NCBI GenBank assembly: GCA_021647205.1
Contig: JAKIVD010000013.1
Location: 1-64,000 of the forward strand
Length of the DNA: 64,000 nt
Reading direction: 5' to 3'
DNA from: Bacteroidales bacterium
GTDB lineage: Bacteria; Bacteroidota; Bacteroidia; Bacteroidales; F082
Shown here: piece by piece, positions 49,331 to 57,768 of the stretch
Layout: each line of letters opens with the position of its first letter
Position numbering within the stretch: position 1 is the first letter of the stretch
Notes under the pieces: generated by a model
Told to the model about the DNA's origin: nothing
Seen by the model: the letters and a program-made list of their open reading frames with translations, nothing else
The model's database searches: none
Made by a program: the position numbers and the translations under genes

Positions 49331-50281
49331 TTAAAATCCGAATAATTTTATCGCTAAACTGTTGTCTCCATTAGAATAAACAGCTTCTATCAAGTCGGTA
49401 ATTTCTTTAGGATGATGAGCTAATCCAACCAACTTTTCTTGTAACAACATTTTACCCCCCAGTTCCCCATCAATCTCAACTTCAATGATAATTCCATTCT
49501 TAACCGCCAGTTTTAAGGAGAGCCCATCCACTTCATTTTGAAAAGTGTAGGCCGGAGAATAGCCATAATTCCATTTCCACTGTTTGTATTTTTCATCTGC
49601 CAGTTTGTTGATTGCTGCTTTATCGGCAGGGGAGAGGGGGCGGATTTCTGAAATGTGAAAATAAGCTAACAGGAAACGCTTAAAGGAATTTTTGAATTGT
49701 TCGATGGAATAATCAGCTGGCAAATGTTCGGCAATATTTCCCACTGTCGCCCGGACAGACTGCACAGCTTTGTCTCTGATATTTGCGCCTCCAGGAAGGA
49801 TTGATTTTTCTAATCGTTCAAGGTTTGTTTCAAACAAAAGCGTGCCGTGGTGCATCACCCGCTTTTTGAAAACATGGGCCGAATTGCCCGAGAATTTTCT
49901 TCCTTTAATGGTCATATTGTTTTTCCCCTCAAATTCGGATTGAATGCCAAGTGTTTTTAAAAATCCCCTGACCGGTGCTGTAAATTTGTGAAAGTCGATG
50001 AGCTTCTCTGGACTACTTCCTGTAGAAATCAAAGTGTAATTTAGGTTACCCAAATCATGATAAACCGTTCCCCCGCCAGAAATTCGCCGGATGACAAGAA
50101 CATTATTTTGACGGATAAAATCAAGGTTGACCTCTTTAAGCGTGTTCTGGTGTTTCCCGACAACAACCGAAGCTTCACTTTGCCAGAGCATCAGCACATC
50201 TTCTTCAAAATACTTTAAAACATATTCTTCGGCAGCAATGTTGAAAAAGGGATTGGTTTCGGGGCGCTCAATGAAAATCAT
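49331..50281 (-). CDS. lplA: Lipoate-protein ligase A
   Basis: 316 residues. Activates lipoate with ATP and attaches it to E2 and H proteins. Signatures are RRISGGGTVYHDLGNLNYTLI near 65-85, the lysine in GRKFSGNSAH (~127-136) that binds lipoyl-AMP, and HHGTLLFETNLERLEKSI. A C-terminal accessory domain (~240-316) is present, as in the full bacterial LplA. It has its own promoter at 50301-50308. Its product would serve complexes using the LpdA encoded at 19.6-21.0 kb. Confidence 0.93.
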   Translation of the reverse strand: MIFIERPETNPFFNIAAEEYVLKYFEEDVLMLWQSEASVVVGKHQNTLKEVNLDFIRQNNVLVIRRISGGGTVYHDLGNLNYTLISTGSSPEKLIDFHKFTAPVRGFLKTLGIQSEFEGKNNMTIKGRKFSGNSAHVFKKRVMHHGTLLFETNLERLEKSILPGGANIRDKAVQSVRATVGNIAEHLPADYSIEQFKNSFKRFLLAYFHISEIRPLSPADKAAINKLADEKYKQWKWNYGYSPAYTFQNEVDGLSLKLAVKNGIIIEVEIDGELGGKMLLQEKLVGLAHHPKEITDLIEAVYSNGDNSLAIKLFGF

Positions 50282-50300
50282 GCAGGGATAATTGGAACAG

Positions 50301-50308
50301 CAAAAGTA
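50301..50308 (-). promoter_or_regulatory. -7 promoter box for lplA
   Basis: TACTTTTG on the minus strand (TAnnTTTG), 20 bases before the lplA ATG. Confidence 0.55.
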
Positions 50309-50433
50309 GGGATTTCTGTTTTTCCTGCGGTGCCATTTGTCTTTGGTGTCAGTTGCTGCTCATTTGATGGTCCTTCCTTTCTGGAAAACAAGACCACCAA
50401 ACCATTAAACAGCGCAAATTTTTACTTTTTAGG

Positions 50434-50474
50434 TCAGACGCTCCCAGGTCTAAAAGCACATAGGAAGGTCTTAC
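50434..50474. repeat. Dispersed palindromic element after the SLC12-type gene
   Basis: Reverse-oriented copy (TCAGACGCTCCCAGGTC, a centre, then GGAAGGTCTTAC). Read on the minus strand it begins about 11 bases after the cotransporter stop codon. One arm is diverged (CTCCCAG against GGAAGG). Confidence 0.6.
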
Positions 50475-50484
50475 ATCAAACACC

Positions 50485-52695
50485 CTAAATCCCGATATGC
50501 AATTCCTTGAAAAAGGAGGAGGCTTTCACCAATGCCAGTGTGCCCAGGTCTTTGTACAAATTATCTGCGCGCTCCACAAATTCCATTTCCTTCCCTTTTT
50601 GCACTTCGGCTATCCCCAAAAAGATGAGATCGGCTTCCTTTGATTCTTCCTTAATAATTTCATTGACGGGCCTGGGATTTTTTTCATTGTTTATCACCCG
50701 GACTGTAATGTTCATGCGCATCTTATCCAAAACTTTTTTGGCGTCCCTGACGATGCGAGCTTTTCTTTTCTCCTCAGGATTGATAATCATCAACCGTACA
50801 ACGGCATTGCGCCATTTGTAGGAAACCTTGATAAATTTAATCAGGGAAAGCACCAGGTTGCCGTTGTTGGAGCCGCCGCGCCACCAAATATCTATTTGAC
50901 TGTATTTCCCGAAACCTTTTGCCTGATCGTAGTCGAGCATTACGATATTCATGTCAAGGTCGGCCAGTCGGCGGAGCATGCGCGCAAAGCCGATGGGGTC
51001 TTTGGTCTGTCGTCCCCATCCGAAAACAACGGTATTTGGCTCCACGCCGGAAAAGCCATAAGTAGCCGCAATACTCACAATTCCTTCATAAATATCGCTG
51101 CACTCCTGGCGTCTTGAGAAAACGCCTTCATCCCCTTCCCTTTCCTCGCTCGGAATGGCCTGCTGGTGTTTGGGAAACAGGACTTTGGAGGTCTTATTGA
51201 GCACCAGGTCAAAGTTTGAAATCAATCCCTGGTTGCCGACCAGGTATTTTCCAAATTCAATCAGGTGGGGCCTGTTGTTCGTCCCACCACTAAAAAGCAG
51301 AATATTGGGGCGCCAGTTTCTTTCATTCAACTGGTTCCGCGCCAGCTTGGTAAGCATCCTCCGAATAACTGATGCGCGGACGCTTTGCCAGACATCCCCC
51401 ATATCGAGATGCAATTGCTTTTTGTGAATGTAGTAATAAATAGCACCGATAATGGAGAGGGCGATGAACATTAAAATAATATCCAATTGCATCATAATGA
51501 GAAAGGTGGCTAGGAAGCCGATAAGACCAACCCAGAGCGAAATTTTGAAGGAGGGGCGGAAGTCGGTACTGGCCCATTTTTCAAGAGCGAACGCGAGGTT
51601 GATAAATCCGTAAGCTGTGAGATAAAACATGGTAACCACACCCGCAATAACATTTAAATCGCCAATCAGAATACCGATTTCAGCCAGGAAGAAAGTGAAG
51701 AAAAGTGCATTTCTCGGTTCTTTGTTCGGCCCGTGGACCTTTCCAAGAAATTTGGGGACAATCCTGTCATGGGCAACAGCCTGTAGAATTCTCGGCCCAC
51801 CCAATATGCCCCCGAGTGCCGAGGAAAGCGTCGCCCCCCAAACGCCGGCGATGACGAGCAGCGGCATCCAGGCAACTTTCATTAAAAAATTATAATCGTT
51901 CAGAAGTAATCTGTGGTCTACAAAAAAGTAAAAGCTAATGGCCAGGGCAAGGTAAACAAGCAGGCCTGCACCAATAGAAAGCATGGTGCCCAGCGGAATA
52001 TCCCTTTTCGGGTTTTTTAAATCACCCGACATCGCAACACCCGCAGTGAAGCCGGTAACGGCAGGAAAAAAGATGGCAAAAACTTCAACAAATGAAAAAT
52101 CCCGGAAGGGCACTGCCGGATTGGTGGAAATAATTTCTGTGCCTGAGTTGATATAAATCCCGCTAAAGATAGAAACCAATGAAAGAATGATGACACCCAA
52201 AATAATGAATTGGGTCTTGATGGCAAAATTAGTGCTGATAAGGGCAATGATAATAAGGACAAGTAAAACAGATGAACCGACTACCCTGATAGTGTTCAGT
52301 CTTTCCGGTAATAAATCCATCACCTGCTGTACAGCGGGCAGGGCCAGAAAAGTTTCGGCAAACCCCACGATGTACAAGGCAATACTCAGGGCGGTCCCCA
52401 CAAAAAGCGTTATACCAATGGAACCTCCCATGGGCAGGCCCAGCGAGCGCGACAAAATGTAATAAATGCCACCGGCCTCAATCTTCTTGTCGGTGGCAAT
52501 GGATGAAATACTTAATCCCGTTGAAATGGAAATGATATGAGAGATCAAAATAACCGCAATCACACCCCAGAGTCCGGCCACCCCGGTCACCCATCCAAGG
52601 CGCAAATACATAATTACACCAAGTATGGTCAGTATCGAAGGAGTGAAGACTCCGGCAAACGCACCAAATTTTATGGACTTAATCTTTGACGGCAA
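50485..52695 (-). CDS. SLC12-type cation-chloride cotransporter (APC superfamily)
   Basis: 736 residues with about 12 membrane helices, then a ~270-residue cytosolic domain. The start FGAFAGVFTPSILTILGVIMYLRLGW and IEAGGIYYILSRSLG are characteristic of Na-K-Cl/K-Cl cotransporters. ATLSSALGGILGGPRILQA is the conserved segment of helix 8. The C-terminal part (NWRPNILLFSGGTNNRPHLIEF, ADLIFLGI) matches the SLC12 C-terminal domain. It would exchange K+/Na+ and Cl- across the inner membrane. The start codon is TTG: the frame is closed just upstream and no ATG precedes the first helix. Confidence 0.88.
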   Translation of the reverse strand: MPSKIKSIKFGAFAGVFTPSILTILGVIMYLRLGWVTGVAGLWGVIAVILISHIISISTGLSISSIATDKKIEAGGIYYILSRSLGLPMGGSIGITLFVGTALSIALYIVGFAETFLALPAVQQVMDLLPERLNTIRVVGSSVLLVLIIIALISTNFAIKTQFIILGVIILSLVSIFSGIYINSGTEIISTNPAVPFRDFSFVEVFAIFFPAVTGFTAGVAMSGDLKNPKRDIPLGTMLSIGAGLLVYLALAISFYFFVDHRLLLNDYNFLMKVAWMPLLVIAGVWGATLSSALGGILGGPRILQAVAHDRIVPKFLGKVHGPNKEPRNALFFTFFLAEIGILIGDLNVIAGVVTMFYLTAYGFINLAFALEKWASTDFRPSFKISLWVGLIGFLATFLIMMQLDIILMFIALSIIGAIYYYIHKKQLHLDMGDVWQSVRASVIRRMLTKLARNQLNERNWRPNILLFSGGTNNRPHLIEFGKYLVGNQGLISNFDLVLNKTSKVLFPKHQQAIPSEEREGDEGVFSRRQECSDIYEGIVSIAATYGFSGVEPNTVVFGWGRQTKDPIGFARMLRRLADLDMNIVMLDYDQAKGFGKYSQIDIWWRGGSNNGNLVLSLIKFIKVSYKWRNAVVRLMIINPEEKRKARIVRDAKKVLDKMRMNITVRVINNEKNPRPVNEIIKEESKEADLIFLGIAEVQKGKEMEFVERADNLYKDLGTLALVKASSFFKELHIGI

Positions 52696-52732
52696 GGTGT
52701 TCTGATTTCTTCAGGTGTGGGTAAACCATTCC

Positions 52733-52740
52733 CAAAAATA
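52733..52740 (-). promoter_or_regulatory. -7 promoter box for the SLC12-type gene
   Basis: TATTTTTG on the minus strand (TAnnTTTG), 38 bases before the TTG start at 52695. Confidence 0.5.
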
Positions 52741-52934
52741 AAACAATTACAGCATTTATTCTCCGCTTCAAACATACTCAAATTCTAAGAACTTTCGAAA
52801 ATAGATGAGGAATTTGCCATCCTTAACAACGTTTCGGCATGTGATTTGCAATAAATGGCAATTATCTATCCTTGAAAAAAGCAAACCACTTACCCGTTTA
52901 CACCATAGTAAAGGGTGGGTATAAAAAAAGAAAA

Positions 52935-53738
52935 ATGAAAAAGCCTGAATTAATGATGGTGATTTTTATTGCCGCACTCTTTTTCGGAAGTGCCTGCAAC
53001 AAAACCGAAGACCCGGAAAACAAAGCGGGGAAATTGCATTTGTATTTTCAACATGAAATTGACAGTGTCCCTATTGAGTTCGACACCCTGAAATATACCA
53101 ATGCAGCAGGAAACCCCTATCTTGTGACGGAAATTCAATATTTTATTTCGGATGTTGTTTTGTACAGGAACGACAAAACACAGCAATTGCTTGATGCAGG
53201 AGAGGACATCCATTATGTGGACACCGACTTGCCTGAAACCCTGACGTACAAACTAACTGACGACATCGTCCCCGGGACTTTTGACAGCATCAGTTTTACT
53301 TTTGGAATTAATGAGGTCAAAAACCAGTCGCAGCTATTTGTGAACCCGCCGGAATCCAATATGTTTTGGCCTGAACTCCTTGGGGGAGGCTACCATTACA
53401 TGAAACTCAACGGAAAGTGGAAAGATACCGGTGATACAATCAGGCCATTCAACTTTCACATGGGTATCGGACAAATTTATGATACCGCAACGGGTGAGAT
53501 AACGGCTTATGTGCAAAACTATTTCAGGGTTTCGCTACCCAATTCATCGTTCACTATTTCCAATGCGGAAGAACTTGCCCTCACGCTTGTGATGGATGTA
53601 AACCAGTGGTTTGAGGCCCCGCATAATTATGATTTCAATGAATGGGGCGGTATGATCATGCAGAACCAGGCTGCCATGCAAACAGCCAGGGAGAACGGTC
53701 ACAATGTATTTAACCTGCTTAAGAACAATTCTAAATGA
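52935..53738 (+). CDS. MbnP-family copper-binding lipoprotein
   Basis: From the ATG at 52935 the protein has 267 residues and a lipoprotein signal ending FFGSAC, so it is anchored by a lipidated Cys. The mature domain has KLHLYFQHEID, EIQYFISDVVLYR, SISFTFGIN and a Trp/His-rich stretch (NMFWPELLGGGYHYMKLNGKW, then FNFHMGIG), as in MbnP. Known MbnP proteins bind copper after a Trp is oxidised to kynurenine by the partner di-heme enzyme MbnH. Here the MbnH-like gene overlaps the stop by 4 bases (ATGA). A near-consensus TATCCTTG at 52867-52874 may be the promoter; the upstream frame start at 52872 lies within it. Confidence 0.88.
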   Translation: MKKPELMMVIFIAALFFGSACNKTEDPENKAGKLHLYFQHEIDSVPIEFDTLKYTNAAGNPYLVTEIQYFISDVVLYRNDKTQQLLDAGEDIHYVDTDLPETLTYKLTDDIVPGTFDSISFTFGINEVKNQSQLFVNPPESNMFWPELLGGGYHYMKLNGKWKDTGDTIRPFNFHMGIGQIYDTATGEITAYVQNYFRVSLPNSSFTISNAEELALTLVMDVNQWFEAPHNYDFNEWGGMIMQNQAAMQTARENGHNVFNLLKNNSK

Positions 53739-54928
53739 AAAAGTGCATAAAGAATGGCCGGGGGAAAAACAAGGCGCTTGAGATGAGTCGTTCCTTTTTG
53801 TTTTGGCTGGGTCTTGCGTTTCTTTTTTTTAGTTCCTGTCGCGAAAAGAACACGCTTGAAGATGATTTCAAGCCGACTCCCTACCAGATTGATATCCCTT
53901 TTGGATTTCCCACCAAATTGAACATACCGGAAGACAATCCCATGACAGTGGAAGGGGTAAAACTGGGCAGGTTTTTGTTTTACGATGGCCGCTTGTCGGG
54001 GCGCACGCACCCCGACTCTTTAATGTCCTGCGCTACCTGCCACCGGCAGGAACGTTCGTTTGAGGCTGGTGTTGACCACCCCGATTTTCCCGGTGGTTTC
54101 CCACATGGCTTAAGCGGCGTGCAAACCCATCATGTGATGTTGCCCATGATAAACCTTGCTTGGAACCTCAACGGTTATGGGTGGAGTGGCTTTTTGTACC
54201 CGGAAAACGAGATGCCTTATTTTCGGAACATTGAAGATTTTGTCCGCCTTGCTGTTATGGCAAAAGATGAAATTGACGGGGATACCTCCCGGACAAAAGC
54301 TCTTATCCAGTCTATACCGGGTTACCCCGAGTTGTTTCGGAAAGCATTTGGCAGCGAGCAGGTAACTTTCACCAACATCGGCAAAGCCATCGCGCAATTT
54401 GTCAGAACATTGATCTCGGCCAACTCCAGATTCGACAAATACATGAAGGGGGAAGTGCAGCTCTCCCAATCCGAATTAAACGGTTACGTCTTATTTACGA
54501 CCGAAGAGGGAGCCGACTGCTTCCACTGCCATGGCGGGTTTGGGAACCCGCTTTTTACTACCCACCTGTTTTACAACAACGGAAAGGACAGCTTGTTCAC
54601 CGATCCCATGGACCGGTTTTTGGTTACGCAAGACCCCATGGATCGTGGAGCCTACAAAGCAACAACCCTGCGCAATATTGAACTTACCGGACCCTATATG
54701 CACGACGGACGGTTCGCCACACTCGAAGAAGTCATCGGGTTTTATTCACAGGGGCTGAAACCATCACCTTCCGTCAGCCCGTTGATGCACCACATAAACG
54801 ACGGCGGGATACAACTAACCCCTTCCGAAAAAGAGGACCTGCTTAATTTTATTAAAACCTTGCGGGATGATGAGTTTCTGTCGAATCCCGACTTTGCCAA
54901 ACCTGACAAGTTTCCTGATGAGGATTAA
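53735..54928 (+). CDS. MbnH-like di-heme cytochrome c peroxidase-family protein
   Basis: 397 residues from the ATG overlapping the MbnP stop, or 381 from the ATG at 53783, which gives a tidier lipoprotein signal (FLFWLGLAFLFFSSC). Two heme c sites are present: CATCH (near 97 of the long form) and CFHCH (near 265). FLFYDGRLSGRTHPDSLMSCATCHRQERSF and YMHDGRFATLEEVIGFYSQG are MauG/CcpA family blocks. In MbnP/MbnH pairs such enzymes form a bis-Fe(IV) state and modify a Trp of MbnP rather than detoxify peroxide. Tight coupling to MbnP supports that reading. Confidence 0.9.
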   Translation: MKKCIKNGRGKNKALEMSRSFLFWLGLAFLFFSSCREKNTLEDDFKPTPYQIDIPFGFPTKLNIPEDNPMTVEGVKLGRFLFYDGRLSGRTHPDSLMSCATCHRQERSFEAGVDHPDFPGGFPHGLSGVQTHHVMLPMINLAWNLNGYGWSGFLYPENEMPYFRNIEDFVRLAVMAKDEIDGDTSRTKALIQSIPGYPELFRKAFGSEQVTFTNIGKAIAQFVRTLISANSRFDKYMKGEVQLSQSELNGYVLFTTEEGADCFHCHGGFGNPLFTTHLFYNNGKDSLFTDPMDRFLVTQDPMDRGAYKATTLRNIELTGPYMHDGRFATLEEVIGFYSQGLKPSPSVSPLMHHINDGGIQLTPSEKEDLLNFIKTLRDDEFLSNPDFAKPDKFPDED

Positions 54929-55009
54929 GCGATATGCCTAATCACCGGCCCCGGAGCCTGCTTGCTGTAAACTGCCCCGGGCTTCAAAGTAGCTGCTCAT
55001 TAATTTTTC

Positions 55010-55017
55010 TAATTTTG
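55010..55017 (+). promoter_or_regulatory. -7 promoter box for the SDR gene
   Basis: TAATTTTG (TAnnTTTG), about 70 bases before the ATG at 55090. No -33 element was recognised. Confidence 0.4.
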
Positions 55018-55089
55018 CCGAACCAAAACCGGCACGCAACTTTTCGTTGGCAGGCCTGTCTTTGTTTGTAGATTCAATTGTTCGTATAA

Positions 55090-55887
55090 ATGAATTATTT
55101 GAAAGGTAAAACTGTTTGGATTACCGGCGCCTCTTCGGGTATTGGTGAACAGCTTGCTTACGCCTGTGCCAAAAGGGGTGCCAGGCTCATCCTTTCTGCA
55201 AGGCGCGAATCGTCACTGGACATAATCAGAAAAAAATGCAGGCTGCTGGGTGCTGACTGCTTTGTGGCGGTTTTCGACCTTTCGATACCTGAACAAGTTG
55301 ACCGCACTGCACGAAAAATACTTAGTGAACACCCCGCAATTGATGTGCTGATCAATAATGGGGGAATCAGCCAAAGATCAACGGCTGTTGAAACTTCTGC
55401 GGAAACTGTCCGAAAGATTATGGAGGTTAATTTCTTTGCCGCTGTGCGACTTAGTCAGTGGGTTGTTCCCGTGATGATTAAAAACGGGGGAGGGGTGATC
55501 GCGGTAACCAGTAGCATTGCAGGCAAGTTTGGCTTTCCGTTGCGCTCGGCTTATGCAGCTTCAAAACATGCCCTGCATGGTTATTTTGAAAGCCTTCGCC
55601 TGGAAAACCGCAACAACAATATTCAGGTAACCCTTGTTTGCCCGGGCCGGGTAAAAACAGAAATTTCGCTAAATGCACTGTCGGGCCAAGGCACTGTTTA
55701 CGGAAAAATGGATAGCGGGCAGAAAAGCGGCATGTCTGCTGAGCGGTGTGCAGAAAAGTACATCGCAGCCATCGAAAAGAACAAAAGAGAAGTATTGATT
55801 GGCGGCAGGGAGTTGATGATGGTTCACCTGAAAAGGTTTCTCCCCGCTTTGTTTTACAAGATTGCATCAAGAATAAAAACAACTTAA
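55090..55887 (+). CDS. Short-chain dehydrogenase/reductase
   Basis: 265 residues. Classical SDR motifs: cofactor loop TGASSGIG (14-21), NNGG in place of NNAG near 92-95, catalytic Ser in VTSSIAG, Y-x3-K in YAASK near 155-159, and VCPGRVKT. The Arg after the first strand (SARRESSL) favours NADP(H). It resembles the DHRS7/YqjQ-type group; substrate unknown. The VOC gene starts 8 bases after its stop, so the two are probably co-transcribed. Confidence 0.9.
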   Translation: MNYLKGKTVWITGASSGIGEQLAYACAKRGARLILSARRESSLDIIRKKCRLLGADCFVAVFDLSIPEQVDRTARKILSEHPAIDVLINNGGISQRSTAVETSAETVRKIMEVNFFAAVRLSQWVVPVMIKNGGGVIAVTSSIAGKFGFPLRSAYAASKHALHGYFESLRLENRNNNIQVTLVCPGRVKTEISLNALSGQGTVYGKMDSGQKSGMSAERCAEKYIAAIEKNKREVLIGGRELMMVHLKRFLPALFYKIASRIKTT

Positions 55888-55895
55888 CAGACCAG

Positions 55896-56960
55896 ATGAT
55901 GGAACAAAAGATAATTTGTGGCATACAGCAAATGGGCATTGGTGTCAGTAACTTTGGCGAAGCCTGGAAATGGTATCGCCAGCATTTTGGTATGGACATC
56001 AAGGTGTTTGAGGAAGAAGCCGTTGCCGAACTGATGTTGCCGCATACGGGTGGGAAAACAAGGAAACGTCGTGCTGCCCTGGCCATGAACATGCAGGGTG
56101 GCGGTGGTTTTGAAATCTGGCAACACACCGGTAAAACCCCCGAACCGCAGAATTTTGAAGTGCAGGTTGGCTGCCACGGTATTTTTGCCACGAAAATTAA
56201 AAGCAACAACCTCAGCGCCCTTTACGGACAACTGAAAAAGAAAAATGTCAATATCCCCGGGGGTATCAAAAAAGACCCTTCCGGCAATGAACATTTTTTT
56301 GTTTTGGATCCTTACGGCAATTATTTTCAGCTTGTAAGCGAAACCAGTATTTACAAAAACGAAGGTGCTTTTAACGGGGGGGTATTTGGTGCGGTCATCG
56401 GTGTTTCCGATTTTGAAAAAGCAAAACCGGTCTATTGTGATATTCTGGGTTATGACGAAATTGTTTACGACAAATCGGGTGTGCACCACGACCTGGCACT
56501 GCTGCCCGGCGGCGACCAGCCATTGAGAAGGGTTTTGTTAAAACACAGCAAAGACCGAAAAGGGCCGTTTTCCCGCTTACTGGGCCCTTCACAAATCGAA
56601 CTTGTCATTTCTGCATCCAGAAAAACAAAACCAATCTACAGCGGCCGTATCTGGGGCGACCTGGGATTTATTCATTTGTGCTTCGATATTCAGGGCATGA
56701 ACGATTTGCGCACGGAGTGTAAGTCGAAAGGCTTTCCGTTTACCGTTGACAGCAGCAACAGTTTCGATATGGGGGTGGCAGCAGGCCATTTTGCTTATAT
56801 CGAAGACCCGGACGGTACGCTCATTGAGTTTGTAGAAACACACAAAGTCCCTATCATTAAAAAACTGGGCTGGTACATGAACTTAAAAAACCGCCCCCCT
56901 GATAAACCCCTCCCGAACTGGATGGTAAATACACTTGCCTGGAACAGGGTGAAAGATTAG
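55896..56960 (+). CDS. Two-domain VOC (glyoxalase/dioxygenase-fold) protein
   Basis: From the ATG at 55896 the protein has 354 residues; a longer frame from 55746 overlaps the SDR gene and is unlikely. The N-terminal VOC module begins GIQQMGIGVSNFGEAWKWYRQHFG and contains FFVLDPYGNYFQLVSE. The C-terminal one begins GAVIGVSDFEKAKPVYCDILG and ends FAYIEDPDGTLIEFVETHKV. Each has an acidic metal-ligand candidate in its last strand. The reaction is unknown. The upstream SDR suggests a shared pathway, possibly sugar or lipid derivative metabolism. Confidence 0.85.
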   Translation: MMEQKIICGIQQMGIGVSNFGEAWKWYRQHFGMDIKVFEEEAVAELMLPHTGGKTRKRRAALAMNMQGGGGFEIWQHTGKTPEPQNFEVQVGCHGIFATKIKSNNLSALYGQLKKKNVNIPGGIKKDPSGNEHFFVLDPYGNYFQLVSETSIYKNEGAFNGGVFGAVIGVSDFEKAKPVYCDILGYDEIVYDKSGVHHDLALLPGGDQPLRRVLLKHSKDRKGPFSRLLGPSQIELVISASRKTKPIYSGRIWGDLGFIHLCFDIQGMNDLRTECKSKGFPFTVDSSNSFDMGVAAGHFAYIEDPDGTLIEFVETHKVPIIKKLGWYMNLKNRPPDKPLPNWMVNTLAWNRVKD

Positions 56961-57001
56961 CCGGCATCCGGTTGCGGGTAACGAATTTGTTTTCCAATTG
57001 C

Positions 57002-57009
57002 TACATTTG
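57002..57009 (+). promoter_or_regulatory. -7 promoter box for the YggS-like gene
   Basis: TACATTTG (TAnnTTTG) 13 bases before the ATG at 57022. It lies inside the longer frame starting at 56998 and fixes the later start. Confidence 0.55.
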
Positions 57010-57021
57010 CAAAAAAATCTG

Positions 57022-57690
57022 ATGGAGATAAAACAACGCCTGACAGCTTTCCTGCAAACCATTCCAAAGCAAGTTCAACTGGTTGCGGTTTCCAAAACAA
57101 AACCCGACGGGCTCATCCTTGAAGCCTACCAATGCGGACAACGCGCTTTTGGGGAAAACAAAGTGCAGGAGCTGGCTGCAAAAAAGCCTCGTTTGCCCGA
57201 TGATATTGAGTGGCACTTTGTGGGCCACCTGCAAAGAAATAAAGTGAAATACATTGCCGGGTTTGTCAGTTTGTTGCACGGTATCGACAGCCTGAAATTA
57301 TTGCTGGAAGTGGACCGGCAGGCTGCCAGGCATCAGCGGATAATCCCCTGCCTGCTTCAATTTCACATAGCCGAAGAAGAAAGCAAGTTCGGCCTGAACC
57401 TCACGGAAGCCGAAAACTTGCTGCAGGACGAAAGCTTCAAACAACTGAAACACATACAAATTTCCGGGGTGATGGGAATGGCAACCAACACCGCGAATGA
57501 ACAACAAATCAGTAAGGAATTCAGAAACTTGAAACGGTATTACCTGATACTAAAAGAAAAATACTTCCCCAACGATTCAGCATTCAGGGAAATCTCGATG
57601 GGCATGTCGGGCGATTACCGGCTTGCCATCCGTGAGGGCAGCACCATGATACGTATCGGCACAAAAATATTTGGAGAAAGAAATCAATAA
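57022..57690 (+). CDS. YggS/PLPBP-family pyridoxal phosphate homeostasis protein
   Basis: 222 residues. Single-domain PLP-binding barrel without known catalysis, controlling PLP and amino-acid/keto-acid balance. The PLP lysine lies in VAVSKTKP (near residue 27). FGENKVQEL, EWHFVGHLQRNKVKYI, GVMGMATNT and the C-terminal SMGMSGDYRLAIREGSTMIRIG are the family landmarks. Start chosen from the promoter position. It stands alone, about 80 bases before the exchanger gene. Confidence 0.94.
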   Translation: MEIKQRLTAFLQTIPKQVQLVAVSKTKPDGLILEAYQCGQRAFGENKVQELAAKKPRLPDDIEWHFVGHLQRNKVKYIAGFVSLLHGIDSLKLLLEVDRQAARHQRIIPCLLQFHIAEEESKFGLNLTEAENLLQDESFKQLKHIQISGVMGMATNTANEQQISKEFRNLKRYYLILKEKYFPNDSAFREISMGMSGDYRLAIREGSTMIRIGTKIFGERNQ

Positions 57691-57768
57691 TTAAATGCTT
57701 GTGGAGCAGCAGCAGCTTATTGTATTCAGGCCTGTTTTGAAAAACCAACCAACCCGCAAAAATCAACC

